A stretch of DNA of 64,000 bases from Shewanella ulleungensis (GTDB taxonomy: Bacteria > Pseudomonadota > Gammaproteobacteria > Enterobacterales > Shewanellaceae): positions 248,001 through 312,000 of the forward strand of contig NZ_BMQW01000004.1 of NCBI RefSeq assembly GCF_014648315.1, given 5' to 3'. This document shows positions 8,800 to 17,813 of the stretch, one piece after another (the stretch's first letter is position 1; each line of letters opens with the position of its first letter). Under the pieces are notes generated by a model. That model saw nothing but the letters and a program-made list of their open reading frames with translations. It was not told the origin of the DNA and searched no databases. The position numbers and the translations under genes are program-made.

Positions 8800-10527
8800 T
8801 TAATCATCTTGTTGCTGCAATAATAGCTTAATACCTTGATAGCTTTGCTGATTGTTTAGCACTGATTGGCACCCAGTTGTTGAGCTTGGGAGGAGGATAA
8901 GTTCAACATCATCGATAAGTTTGCGCGATAGCCGTCCCTCACGGCAAGCTTGCACAATCCACTGTTGGTAAGCTGGATAATTGGCAGCCATATTAACTGA
9001 AACCACCCGATTGGCGAATTCAATATTAGCCAGACGCTGTTTGTTATCAATATCGGCTTGGCTGCCTGAAGTTAAATAATGAGACACCCCTTTAAATATC
9101 GATTTGCCATTATCATCTTTACGGGCTTGAGTTTGCTCGATAACCCACACACCATGCTCACCAATAACCGACAGATGTTTATCAGCAATATTGACTAACA
9201 GTGCGGTATTTTCATCCACACCAAATCCCATTTCACTATCAGTGGAGGCGGTTAGCATTAACAATCTTATTTGGCGATCCCGCTCAGAAAAATGCGTATC
9301 CATTATCCCAAAAGGAAATAACCCTAACCCGCCCTCTGCACGATAGGTCACTGCCGTTGGGGGTATATCCCCATCACACTGATTCATTTCGCATCGCTCA
9401 CTCGGTGGTTTGGCACTCAATACACCATGCTGAATTGCGCCGTCACTAGTGCCGCCAGTGATCATATTTGCCGCTGTCATCACAGCTGTTCCCGCACTCG
9501 TCCCGCCAATCACGATTTGTTTATTGACCAAGCGATTTTTAATCACAGCTAACGCTTTAGACGGCTTTTTATCCGGCGTTAACCATGCCGTTAAGGTTAA
9601 ACTTTGATCGCCACCGTTTAAAAATAAGCCATCAATACTTTCCAGTAACTCATACAATTTTTCAGGTGACTCACATAGACGTTGTTGTAATTGTGTGTGA
9701 TCAGGATAAAGCCGAGCTTTATCAAAATTGCCTTGTAGTTGCTGACGCAACATTGGCAATTTGTCGCATTGATTATGATGTATACCAGCTTGCAAAGCCG
9801 CATCTAAGGGCAACCAAATAACATCAGCGCCAGCTTGTTCAAAAGCACTGGTGTAGAAAGAAATGGACTCAAACGGGTCTCGGGCTGAAGCGGTTACAAT
9901 ACCAATTAATGGGCGTGTCGCATCGGGATTTTTCTGCTGTTTTTTTAGTAAAGCCTGCAAGGTAAATAGTCGATAAATAGCCGGACCATAAGGCTTGGTT
10001 GTGGCATCAAGCCTGACCTGTTCTTGCAAGGGGCTGCCATCAATAGAGTGTTGTTCTTGTTCTAATAAATCGAGTAAAGCATAGTATTGCTGATCAGTTA
10101 ACTCATCCAATAAATGCTTATCAACCTGATACACAGCATCTTTTAACTGGTTTAAATTAACGCTGCTTTTTGCAGCTTTTCGACTGGCTTTGCGCAGATT
10201 GTTAGTTTGATTTGAAGATAATGTTTGCAAGCTAGCATCATTCAGTGCTCGCTCAAGCCAATCAAGACTGAAGTGATATTGGATTGATAATTTGGCATTA
10301 GGTGAAAAAGTGATGCTGTCGACGCAGGAATGAGGTGAAAGTGAGCTACAGGTTTTTAAGCCGCCCCCAACTAACATCAAATCAAACCCAGGCGATAATG
10401 GTTTTTCTAGCTTTGGTGAAACGTCTTGATTTGCCCATACATTACCAACAAACAATAATTGCAGTAATGAGCTAAAAGCTAAGGTGCTAAAAAATATAAA
10501 TAATTTAATTTTAGAAATAATTTTCAT
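8800..10527 (-). CDS. Exported cyanophycinase-like S51 peptidase
   Basis: Predicted serine hydrolase that cuts cyanophycin (multi-L-arginyl-poly-L-aspartate) or a related beta-linked peptide into dipeptides. S51/cyanophycinase marks are clear: LFLNGGDQSLT, nucleophile loop IGGTSAGTAVM, DTHFSERDRQIRLL (substrate-contacting His and Arg in known cyanophycinases) and GFGVDENTALLV. The ATG at 10527 is preferred over 10575 because it opens a normal signal peptide ending VWANQ, so the enzyme acts outside the cytoplasm. At 575 residues it is larger than the 270-420 usual for the family; a helical insertion of about 150 residues lies between the N-terminal strand and the core. It is divergent from a TonB receptor, peptide-type transporter and isoaspartyl dipeptidase. 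The fold is confident; the substrate is inferred. Confidence 0.85.
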   Translation of the reverse strand: MKIISKIKLFIFFSTLAFSSLLQLLFVGNVWANQDVSPKLEKPLSPGFDLMLVGGGLKTCSSLSPHSCVDSITFSPNAKLSIQYHFSLDWLERALNDASLQTLSSNQTNNLRKASRKAAKSSVNLNQLKDAVYQVDKHLLDELTDQQYYALLDLLEQEQHSIDGSPLQEQVRLDATTKPYGPAIYRLFTLQALLKKQQKNPDATRPLIGIVTASARDPFESISFYTSAFEQAGADVIWLPLDAALQAGIHHNQCDKLPMLRQQLQGNFDKARLYPDHTQLQQRLCESPEKLYELLESIDGLFLNGGDQSLTLTAWLTPDKKPSKALAVIKNRLVNKQIVIGGTSAGTAVMTAANMITGGTSDGAIQHGVLSAKPPSERCEMNQCDGDIPPTAVTYRAEGGLGLFPFGIMDTHFSERDRQIRLLMLTASTDSEMGFGVDENTALLVNIADKHLSVIGEHGVWVIEQTQARKDDNGKSIFKGVSHYLTSGSQADIDNKQRLANIEFANRVVSVNMAANYPAYQQWIVQACREGRLSRKLIDDVELILLPSSTTGCQSVLNNQQSYQGIKLLLQQQDD

Positions 10528-10874
10528 GGTTGCACTCAAAAAAAAGTGTCTGCCACGTATTGACTCAAGCATCATATTACGGATAGCCTCTTAACATATC
10601 AACAACAAAAGATTATTTTTTATAACATGATATTTTCAGCAACTCTTTTCCAAAGATACCACTTCCGTAATTGGTATCTGTCTGAATGGTGGGACGAATA
10701 ACCTACTGAACACGTTAGTGTTTGGTGGAGTTTTGTCTAGCCGTCTTACTCCCCTCTCAATCATTTGATTGACGTTGTACTGCCTGCAAACATTTATTAA
10801 TGCCAAGCGTATTGACTCACGCGCAGTGTAGTTACGTCTAAAAATTACAATTAGAGATTTATCGGGAGCTTACC

Positions 10875-13466
10875 ATGAGAAGTTCAGTACTTTTATGCGC
10901 CGTGTTTGGCATGGCGTTATCACCTGTTGCCTTAGCCGTTGCCAACGAATTAGAAAAATCACAACCAGAACAGACCGTAGAACGGGTTGAAGTGACGGGG
11001 TCACGCCTTAAAGGCGTCGATATGGAAGGGGCTAACCCTTTACAAAGTTTTAGCCAGGATGAAATAGCCAAAAAAGGCTATGGATCTGTCAGTGAGTTTT
11101 TACGTGATTTACCCCAGGCATCGAGCGCTGGAACATTCTCTGAGTCTGGCGGCGTAGCAGGAGCAGATGGCGCTCCTGCTGGCGCTTCAGGGGTCAGTTT
11201 ACGCGGGCTAGGTTCAAGCTCTACCCTAGTATTAGTCAATGGTCGACGTGTTGCAGTGGATTCATTTTCAAACGGTTCAGACTCATTTGTGAACGTTAAC
11301 TCCATCCCGCTTACTGCAATCGAACGGATTGATGTGTTAACCGATGGCGCCTCATCGATTTATGGTTCTGATGCTATCGCAGGGGTGATTAACTTTATCC
11401 TACGTAAAGATTTTGTCGGCCATGAATTAAGTGCCCAATATGGTAATGACACTTCAGACCACGATGCCAGCAAAACCAATCTGACTTATGCGGGTGGGTT
11501 TGAAACAACTAATAGTAATACAACCATTGTGGTTGACTATGCTACCCGCAATCCAATTTTTAACAGTGATAGACCAGTTAACGTGACATATGAGTCTAAT
11601 ACGCGTATGTCAATTGACGGGGATGACTACGCTGAAAACTGGTGCGGTAACGACACCCAAAAAAGCGGTAGTCGCTGTAACTATGACTACGTGATTCAAC
11701 GCGCCATTCAACCTGACTATGAAAACATAGGCGCCACCCTGAATCATATCTATCGACTTGATAGTGGTTTGGAATTTTTTGCTGAAGGTATGTTTCAACA
11801 AAATAATGGATCATCCTATGAAGCTCCAGCGGGCTATACGGTTGATGTGGCAGGTGATTCGGTGAATGTTCCTCAATACGTTCAAGATATCGATATGCTA
11901 GATGGCAGCGTGAGTGATTTTATCACTGTAAGAACACGTTTCCCTGAGCGTCGAATTCAAGAATATGACACGCAAAGCTACCGCATGTTAGCGGGTATTA
12001 GAGGGGATATAGCCAATTGGAGTGTTGAGTCGGCACTGAGCTACGGTAAATCGACCAATGAAATTAAAAACGTATCGGGCTACATGAATGCCAATCGTCT
12101 AGATGCAGCGGTGGCAAACGATAGCTTTAATCCATTTAATTTAGGCCAAGATAGCAGTGCAGCCCAAATAGCGGCATTACGTGATCCTGGTGTGCGTCAG
12201 GGTGAGTCTGAAGTTTTATCACTCGATTTTAACTTCGCTGGAGACTTATTTGAGCTGCCTGCGGGTATGATAAGTTCAGTATTTGGTGGCGAGTTCAGAA
12301 AAGAAGACATTTTTGATAAACCTTCAGTGAATGCTGTGAATAATGAAATTATTGGCTTGGGTGCCAGTGACGCCGCTGCAGATCGTACTCAATACGCTGC
12401 ATATGGTGAGTTTAACTTCCCATTAGCTGAATCACTCGACTTAATAGCGGCCTTACGTTATGACCATTACAGTGATTTTGGTGGTGATGTAAACCCTAAA
12501 GTATCGTTACGTTACAACCCAATTGATGAGCTGGTATTACGTGCATCTTGGAGCACGGGGTTTAGAGCGCCATCGTTATCGCAACTTGGGGCAGGTACTT
12601 CATTAGGCAGCCAATATATTAATTGCGGTGCAGATGAAGCTTATAACGCATTATGTGGCACAGCTGGTGCCGATTTAGGCGAATTAGAATTTGACCAAGA
12701 AACCTTAGGCAATAAAGGCTTAGAAGCAGAAAAGTCGCAAGCGATTAATGTGGGCATGTCCTGGAATGCGACCGATGAATTGCAATTGACTGTCGATTAT
12801 TGGCGCTATGAGCATGACGACATTGTTGATATTGACGCGAATACCACTTTGGATGCCTGTATTAAAGATCCTGCTAACGTGGTCGGTAGTATTGCTGAAT
12901 TAGGCGATAATTTTGGCTGTGTCGTTGATGGACGAGGTGATATTAGCTTCTTACGCACAGGTTATTTTAACGTTGGCAATCAAAGTACTGACGGCTTAGA
13001 TTATAACGTTAACTATCGCTTAGACACCAAAACAATAGGTGAGTTTAAGTTCTATGTAGCTGGTACCGAAACCTTCTCGTTTGAACGCCAAGTGACACCG
13101 ACTAGTCCTGTTGAAGACTTATTAGGCAAGCTCAGTGGTGCATCTGAAACCGCGCGCCCTGAACGTGTTATTGATTTAGGCACAGACTGGGAAGTTGATA
13201 ACTGGAATGCCAACATTTCAGGTCATTATATTAGCTCCATGGGTGACGGTGACTTTAAGTTTGATAATGAAACCGTTGAAGATTGGTTAACCTTTAGCGC
13301 CAGTATTGGCTATGAACTTAACGAAAATCACAATGTATTGTTATCGGTCCGCAACCTAACCGATGAAGAGCCGCCCTATGCTTCTTCACCCACTAATGGC
13401 TATGCCAGCTCGGTACATGATTGGCTCGGACGCCGCTGGAATGTACGTTATACTTTTAAGTTTTAA
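10875..13466 (+). CDS. TonB-dependent outer-membrane receptor, peptide or polymer uptake type
   Basis: An 863-residue outer-membrane beta-barrel with N-terminal plug. The signal peptide ends VALAVANE. The plug begins VERVEVTGSRLKG and has SVSLRGLG-type and VNGRRV motifs, then DGASSIYGSDAIAGVINFIL. The barrel ends with an aromatic residue (WNVRYTFKF), as required for BAM insertion. GGGAG sits six bases before the ATG. This TonB receptor class in Alteromonadales often imports oligopeptides or oligosaccharides rather than siderophores. Being first in a run with a YfcC-type transporter and isoaspartyl dipeptidase, and divergent from a cyanophycinase, it probably imports the products of that enzyme. 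Confidence 0.88.
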   Translation: MRSSVLLCAVFGMALSPVALAVANELEKSQPEQTVERVEVTGSRLKGVDMEGANPLQSFSQDEIAKKGYGSVSEFLRDLPQASSAGTFSESGGVAGADGAPAGASGVSLRGLGSSSTLVLVNGRRVAVDSFSNGSDSFVNVNSIPLTAIERIDVLTDGASSIYGSDAIAGVINFILRKDFVGHELSAQYGNDTSDHDASKTNLTYAGGFETTNSNTTIVVDYATRNPIFNSDRPVNVTYESNTRMSIDGDDYAENWCGNDTQKSGSRCNYDYVIQRAIQPDYENIGATLNHIYRLDSGLEFFAEGMFQQNNGSSYEAPAGYTVDVAGDSVNVPQYVQDIDMLDGSVSDFITVRTRFPERRIQEYDTQSYRMLAGIRGDIANWSVESALSYGKSTNEIKNVSGYMNANRLDAAVANDSFNPFNLGQDSSAAQIAALRDPGVRQGESEVLSLDFNFAGDLFELPAGMISSVFGGEFRKEDIFDKPSVNAVNNEIIGLGASDAAADRTQYAAYGEFNFPLAESLDLIAALRYDHYSDFGGDVNPKVSLRYNPIDELVLRASWSTGFRAPSLSQLGAGTSLGSQYINCGADEAYNALCGTAGADLGELEFDQETLGNKGLEAEKSQAINVGMSWNATDELQLTVDYWRYEHDDIVDIDANTTLDACIKDPANVVGSIAELGDNFGCVVDGRGDISFLRTGYFNVGNQSTDGLDYNVNYRLDTKTIGEFKFYVAGTETFSFERQVTPTSPVEDLLGKLSGASETARPERVIDLGTDWEVDNWNANISGHYISSMGDGDFKFDNETVEDWLTFSASIGYELNENHNVLLSVRNLTDEEPPYASSPTNGYASSVHDWLGRRWNVRYTFKF

Positions 13467-13480
13467 ATAACTTAAGCCCT

Positions 13481-13505
13481 GTAGGTCGTGCATAGCACGG
13501 CCTAC
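13481..13505. repeat. REP-like hairpin between receptor and transporter genes
   Basis: GTAGGtCGTGC and GCACGgCCTAC form a near-perfect palindrome with a 3-nt loop, followed by a short T run. It sits in the 70-bp gap inside the presumed operon. It may be an intergenic REP unit, an mRNA-stabilising stem or a partial terminator that lowers downstream expression. Confidence 0.6.
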
Positions 13506-13538
13506 ATTTTCTATCACCAAAATAAAAAGTATAACCAT

Positions 13539-14987
13539 ATGAAGTTACAGACTGCTCGAGAAATGCCAGATGCCTTCATCATCTTGTTTTTTGTTGTGTT
13601 ATTTGCCGCAATTACCACCCACTTTGTCCCTGCTGGTTTTTTTGAAGTGGCTATTAATCCTGAAACCAATAAATCAGCATTAATTGCCGGTAGCTTTCAG
13701 TTTGCTAGCGACTATCAGGGCGTACCTTTATTTGCCGAACAGGGTGAAATTGGCTTCCTCAATTTTGCCTTTGAAGGCATGGTTTCAGGTGACAAATGGG
13801 GCTCAGCCATTGGAGTAATGATGTTTATCATTATTACTGGCGGCGCCTTTGGTATCATCATGCAAACCAATGCGGTTGATAATGGTATTTTGGCGTTAAT
13901 CGCTAAAACCCAAAAATTTGAACTGGCTTTTATTCCTATTCTATTTGTATTATTTTCTGCAGGCGGTGCGATATTTGGTATGGGCGAAGAAGCCATTGCC
14001 TTTTGTATTGTGCTGTTACCCTTAATGCGCGCCATAGGCTACGACGGTATTGTGACAATTTTAGTCACTTATGTGGCGACTCAAATTGGTTTTGCCGCAT
14101 CTTGGATGAACCCTTTTAGTGTTGCAATAGCTCAGGGTATTGCTGACCTTCCGTTAATGTCAGGCTTAGAGTTTAGAGTGATAATGTGGTTTATTTTTAC
14201 CTCTGTCGGTGTTGCATTTACTATGCACTACGCCCAAAAAATAAAACGAAACCCTGAACTAACCCCCTGCTTTAACGAAGAAGTTTTTTCAACTGAGCCG
14301 CAGGTAAAAGTTAAATTCAATTTAACCGATGGCCTTATTCTCACCACTTTTATGCTGGGTATTGTTTGGGTTATTTGGGGTGTTATTGCCAGAGGTTATT
14401 ATATTCCGGAACTGGCAAGTCAGTTTTTTACCTTAGGTTGTGCGATAGGTTTAATCGCCATTCTCAGTAAACGCCTTAAAGTTAATGATGTTGCCAATGC
14501 CTTTAAAAAAGGCGCACAAGAATTATTGCCGGCGGCAATGATTGTCGGCATGGCCAAGGGCATCGTGATTATATTAGGCGGCGATCAAGCGGACACTCCA
14601 TCTGTATTAAACACCCTGCTGCACTATACTGGTCTATTTTTAGGACAATTACCTGAAACCGTTTCAGCGGTTTTTATGTACTTATTTCAATCCATATTTA
14701 ACTTTTTCATCGCATCGGGTTCTGGCCAAGCTGCGTTAACTATGCCGATTATGGCGCCATTGTCTGATATTTTAGGCTTACCCCGTCAAATTGCCGTATT
14801 AGCCTTTCAATTAGGTGACGGCTTAACCAATATCATCATCCCAACATCTGCCGCGCTGATTGGCTGTCTTGGTGTAGCTAAAGTAGATTGGTTTGTTTGG
14901 GCCAAATTTATATGGCGATTTATGTTGCTGCTGGTCAGCATTTCGATCACGTTTATGATTGTTGCCGTCAGCATCAATTTTAGCTAA
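13539..14987 (+). CDS. YfcC/AbgT-like inner-membrane transporter, probably for amino acids or dipeptides
   Basis: A 482-residue polytopic membrane protein with about 12 hydrophobic segments. It shows the YfcC-type features: N-terminal REMPDAFIILFFVVLFAAI, THFVPAGFF, GGAFGIIMQTNAVDNGI, and the late SGSGQAALTMPIMAPLSDILG followed by GDGLTNIIIPTSA. The ATG at 13539 is chosen because the in-frame GTG at 13488 lies in the REP-like hairpin. The next gene starts 8 bases after the stop, so it is co-translated with the isoaspartyl dipeptidase. It probably carries beta-aspartyl dipeptides, or the amino acids from them, across the inner membrane. Substrate is inference. Confidence 0.82.
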   Translation: MKLQTAREMPDAFIILFFVVLFAAITTHFVPAGFFEVAINPETNKSALIAGSFQFASDYQGVPLFAEQGEIGFLNFAFEGMVSGDKWGSAIGVMMFIIITGGAFGIIMQTNAVDNGILALIAKTQKFELAFIPILFVLFSAGGAIFGMGEEAIAFCIVLLPLMRAIGYDGIVTILVTYVATQIGFAASWMNPFSVAIAQGIADLPLMSGLEFRVIMWFIFTSVGVAFTMHYAQKIKRNPELTPCFNEEVFSTEPQVKVKFNLTDGLILTTFMLGIVWVIWGVIARGYYIPELASQFFTLGCAIGLIAILSKRLKVNDVANAFKKGAQELLPAAMIVGMAKGIVIILGGDQADTPSVLNTLLHYTGLFLGQLPETVSAVFMYLFQSIFNFFIASGSGQAALTMPIMAPLSDILGLPRQIAVLAFQLGDGLTNIIIPTSAALIGCLGVAKVDWFVWAKFIWRFMLLLVSISITFMIVAVSINFS

Positions 14988-14995
14988 GGGTTTTC

Positions 14996-16159
14996 ATGCA
15001 ATTATTTAAAAATGCACAAGTTTATGCCCCAATGTACCTGGGTAAAAAAGATGTTCTGTTGGGCGGCGGTAAAATTATTGCCATTGAAGATAATATTGAA
15101 CTCACCGCCAATTCATTCATTACTGTCATTGATGCAACAGGACGGCTATTAACCCCAGGATTTGTAGACTCACTGGTACACATTACTGGTGGCGGTGGCG
15201 AAGGCGGATACACAACTCGCACCCCTGAAATGCATATAAACGATGCCATTAAAGGCGGCGTAACTACTGTGATAGGCGTACTGGGGACTGATGCTCAAAC
15301 CCGCAGTTTAGAAAATCTTCTCGCCAAAGCATATGCATTGGAAGAGCAAGGTTTATCAGTATTTTGTTATACCGGCTCTTACCACTTGCCTATGGTCACC
15401 ATTACCCAATCTGTTAAGCACGACATTATGCTAATTGATAAGTTTATTGGTGTCGGTGAAGTGGCTATTGCTGATCATCGCAGCTCGCAAATAACCTCAC
15501 ACGAAATGGCCCGACTCACATCAGAAGCGAGAGTAGCTGGCATGCTGGCTGGTAAAGTCGGGATTGTCAGTATTCATGTGGGGGATGAGCCCAGTAAACT
15601 AGAGTTACTTGAACAGGTGATTAGTCAGTTTGATATCCCAATTACCCAGTACTACCCAACCCATATTAACCGCAGCAAAGCGCTGTTAGAGGCAGGGATT
15701 GATTTTGCCCTTAAGGGTGGGTTTATTGACTTCACCACCAGCACTACGGCACAAATTATTCAACAGGGGGAAGTTCCCGCTGCAAAAGCATTAGCATTAG
15801 CACTAGAAAAACAGACTCCAATTAGCCAACTGACCATGAGCTCAGATGGTAATGCTAGTCTGCCGGTATTTGATACTAAAGGTAACCTAGTTGATTTACA
15901 GATGGGCCAAGTTAGCAGCCTACACCAAGCTATGGTTGATGCTGTTAAACTATTCAACGTGCCTATTGAACTTGCTTTAGCCTCAATAACTGAGTCACCG
16001 GCAAACATATTAAGGCTGACATGCAAAGGCAGGGTCGCTGTTGATATGGACGGCGATATTAATTTATTGAATGCGCAGACACTGGCTATTGAAGCGGTAT
16101 ACAGTAAAGGGAAGTTAGTTTTTTCTGAGGGGGAATCGCGCCTTAACATACCGTTCTAA
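14996..16159 (+). CDS. iadA: Isoaspartyl (beta-aspartyl) dipeptidase with altered metal motif
   Basis: Amidohydrolase-superfamily enzyme that splits beta-aspartyl dipeptides such as beta-Asp-Arg, the product of cyanophycinase. The family pattern runs throughout: TGGGGEGGYTTRTPE, VIGVLGTD, GVGEVAIADHRSS, SIHVGDEPS, PTHINRSKALLE, and MSSDGNASLPVFD. Metal ligands H194, H223 and D284 are present; E155 stands where E. coli has a carboxylated lysine. The HxH motif at strand 1 is broken: residues 58-62 read DSLVH, so the first histidine is Leu60. The codon is CTG at 15173-15175. Length 387 residues is normal. The gene follows the transporter by 8 bases with AAGGG as ribosome site. The family is certain; activity is less so because of the missing ligand. 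Confidence 0.87.
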   Translation: MQLFKNAQVYAPMYLGKKDVLLGGGKIIAIEDNIELTANSFITVIDATGRLLTPGFVDSLVHITGGGGEGGYTTRTPEMHINDAIKGGVTTVIGVLGTDAQTRSLENLLAKAYALEEQGLSVFCYTGSYHLPMVTITQSVKHDIMLIDKFIGVGEVAIADHRSSQITSHEMARLTSEARVAGMLAGKVGIVSIHVGDEPSKLELLEQVISQFDIPITQYYPTHINRSKALLEAGIDFALKGGFIDFTTSTTAQIIQQGEVPAAKALALALEKQTPISQLTMSSDGNASLPVFDTKGNLVDLQMGQVSSLHQAMVDAVKLFNVPIELALASITESPANILRLTCKGRVAVDMDGDINLLNAQTLAIEAVYSKGKLVFSEGESRLNIPF

Positions 16160-16180
16160 TCATGATTAAAACGGCTATAT

Positions 16181-16211
16181 AGAGCTAACTCAACATTGAA
16201 TTGTTAGCTCT
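16181..16211 (+). terminator. Hairpin after iadA
   Basis: AGAGCTAAC (16181-16189) pairs with GTTAGCTCT (16203-16211). No strong T tract follows, so termination may be weak or Rho-assisted. Confidence 0.55.
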
Positions 16212-16446
16212 CTAATCATGTTAATGCTCATGTTGATATATTTGCCAAACTTCTAACACCGGTGAGGCATCTAAATTTTGCTAGCGAATTTAAATACGTT
16301 TTTGTTAGGAGATGGTTTGCGCAAACTTAGAATATACATGAGCAAAACTCGAACGATTAAAGTACATTTATTGTACTTCGCGCCTATTATTTGTCAAATT
16401 TGTCAGACTATGCTTTAATTTTATCTTAAACAGTTGATATAAATGG

Positions 16447-16487
16447 AAATGATTTTTTGTAATTAAATTACAAAAATCATTTTTATG
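16447..16487 (-). terminator. Large AT hairpin downstream of cobO
   Basis: AATGATTTTTTGTAATT and AATTACAAAAATCATT form an almost perfect palindrome with one bulge, 30 bases after the cobO stop. Runs of T/A flank both sides, so it can serve minus-strand cobO and, less directly, plus-strand readthrough from iadA. Confidence 0.65.
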
Positions 16488-16517
16488 TCAATGTATGGGT
16501 TCAGCGACAGCAATAAA

Positions 16518-17156
16518 TCAATAATCAAAACCCAACTGCGCTTTAATGCCGTCATTAAACGCATGCTTTATCGGTTGAACCTCGCTGACTGTATCGGCTA
16601 ACTCAATAATGTCGCGATGACAGGCGCGGCCGGTAATAATGACATGCTGCATTGGTGGGCGATTTTTTAACGCCGTTAATACTCGCTCAAGCTCGATGTA
16701 GTGATAACTCACCATGTAGGTTAATTCATCTAACAACACCATATTGATCGATTCATCTTTAAGTAGTTTTTCGGCTTCAACCCAGGCTTCCATTGCGGCT
16801 TGAGTGTCTTTTTCTTTGTCTTGAGTTTCCCAGGTAAAACCGGTTCCCATGACATGAAACTCAACCCCTGCGCCTTCTAATAAATTACGCTCACCACAAG
16901 CCCAGGTGCCTTTAATAAACTGCACCACAGCCGCTTTATGGCCATGACCCACAGCGCGGGCAACCGAACCAAAACCTGAAGTTGATTTACCTTTACCATT
17001 TCCAGTGAGCACTAACAAAATGCCCTTTTCATCTTGTGCTGCAGCAATTTGAGCATCTACGCCTTGCTTTACTTTTTGCTGGCGCGCTTTGTGACGCTGT
17101 GCTTTAGTGGCATCAATTGTGTTGGTTTGCTCAGTTTTTTGGTTATCCGTTGTCAT
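16518..17156 (-). CDS. cobO: Cob(I)yrinic acid a,c-diamide adenosyltransferase
   Basis: Transfers the adenosyl group of ATP to cobalt, making the coenzyme form of corrinoids; cytoplasmic. The CobO/BtuR P-loop is clear (LVLTGNGKGKSTSGFGSVARA), followed by VVQFIKGTWACGERN and LLDELTYMVSYHYI. The 212-residue length includes a polar N-terminal 40-residue leader (KAQRHKARQQKVKQG), common in the family. It is the last gene of the riboswitch-headed operon, 126 bases behind cobU, and is followed by a hairpin. Confidence 0.93.
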   Translation of the reverse strand: MTTDNQKTEQTNTIDATKAQRHKARQQKVKQGVDAQIAAAQDEKGILLVLTGNGKGKSTSGFGSVARAVGHGHKAAVVQFIKGTWACGERNLLEGAGVEFHVMGTGFTWETQDKEKDTQAAMEAWVEAEKLLKDESINMVLLDELTYMVSYHYIELERVLTALKNRPPMQHVIITGRACHRDIIELADTVSEVQPIKHAFNDGIKAQLGFDY

Positions 17157-17282
17157 GTCTGTATTCCTGTCAGTGTGCTCATATCCAAATGCGCTTTTAT
17201 TACGCCAACAATACGTGCACTTGGCGGCTAATGGATCTGGTTAATCGGTATTTGTTGTATATCGAGTATGTGCGCTGAAGTA

Positions 17283-17813
17283 TTATTGCTTTAATGCTAA
17301 AGGCAGGCCTGCAACCACCAATGTCACTTGATCTGCAATATTAGCGATAGCTTGATTTAGCCACCCTGCCTCATCCACAAACTGACGATTGAGCTCGCCC
17401 ATTGGCACAATCCCAGAGCCGACTTCGTTACTCACTAACACCACATCACTGCGTAATTGAGTGAGGCATTCGAGCAATGACGTTTTTTGCTTAGGCCAAC
17501 GAGTGGGATTTGGGTCAAGTAAATGGTTGGTTAACAGAAGCGTTAGGCAGTCGACTAAGATGACTTGTTGCGGCTTATCAATTGCCGTTAGTGTTTGGGC
17601 AACGTCAAAAGCTTGTTCGTGTAGTGTCCAGCTATGGACACTGGACACTCTATCTTGCTGGTGTTTGGCAATACGTTGAGCCATTTCTTGGTCTAGCGCT
17701 GTTGCGGTTGCAACATAAACACATGAGTAACCAATGGCAGCGTATTCGGTAACACGCTGCTCAGCAAATCGACTTTTGCCACTGCGCGCACCACCTAACA
17801 CCAAATGAATCAT
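17283..17813 (-). CDS. cobU: Adenosylcobinamide kinase / adenosylcobinamide-phosphate guanylyltransferase
   Basis: A two-activity enzyme of the nucleotide loop pathway: it phosphorylates adenosylcobinamide, then attaches GMP. The P-loop is at the very N-terminus (LVLGGARSGKSRFAEQ). ILVDCLTLLLTN and VSNEVGSGIVPM are the other CobU signatures. Length 176 residues is standard. Its start overlaps the last base region of cobS (stop and start share position 17813), which indicates translational coupling. Confidence 0.94.
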   Translation of the reverse strand: MIHLVLGGARSGKSRFAEQRVTEYAAIGYSCVYVATATALDQEMAQRIAKHQQDRVSSVHSWTLHEQAFDVAQTLTAIDKPQQVILVDCLTLLLTNHLLDPNPTRWPKQKTSLLECLTQLRSDVVLVSNEVGSGIVPMGELNRQFVDEAGWLNQAIANIADQVTLVVAGLPLALKQ

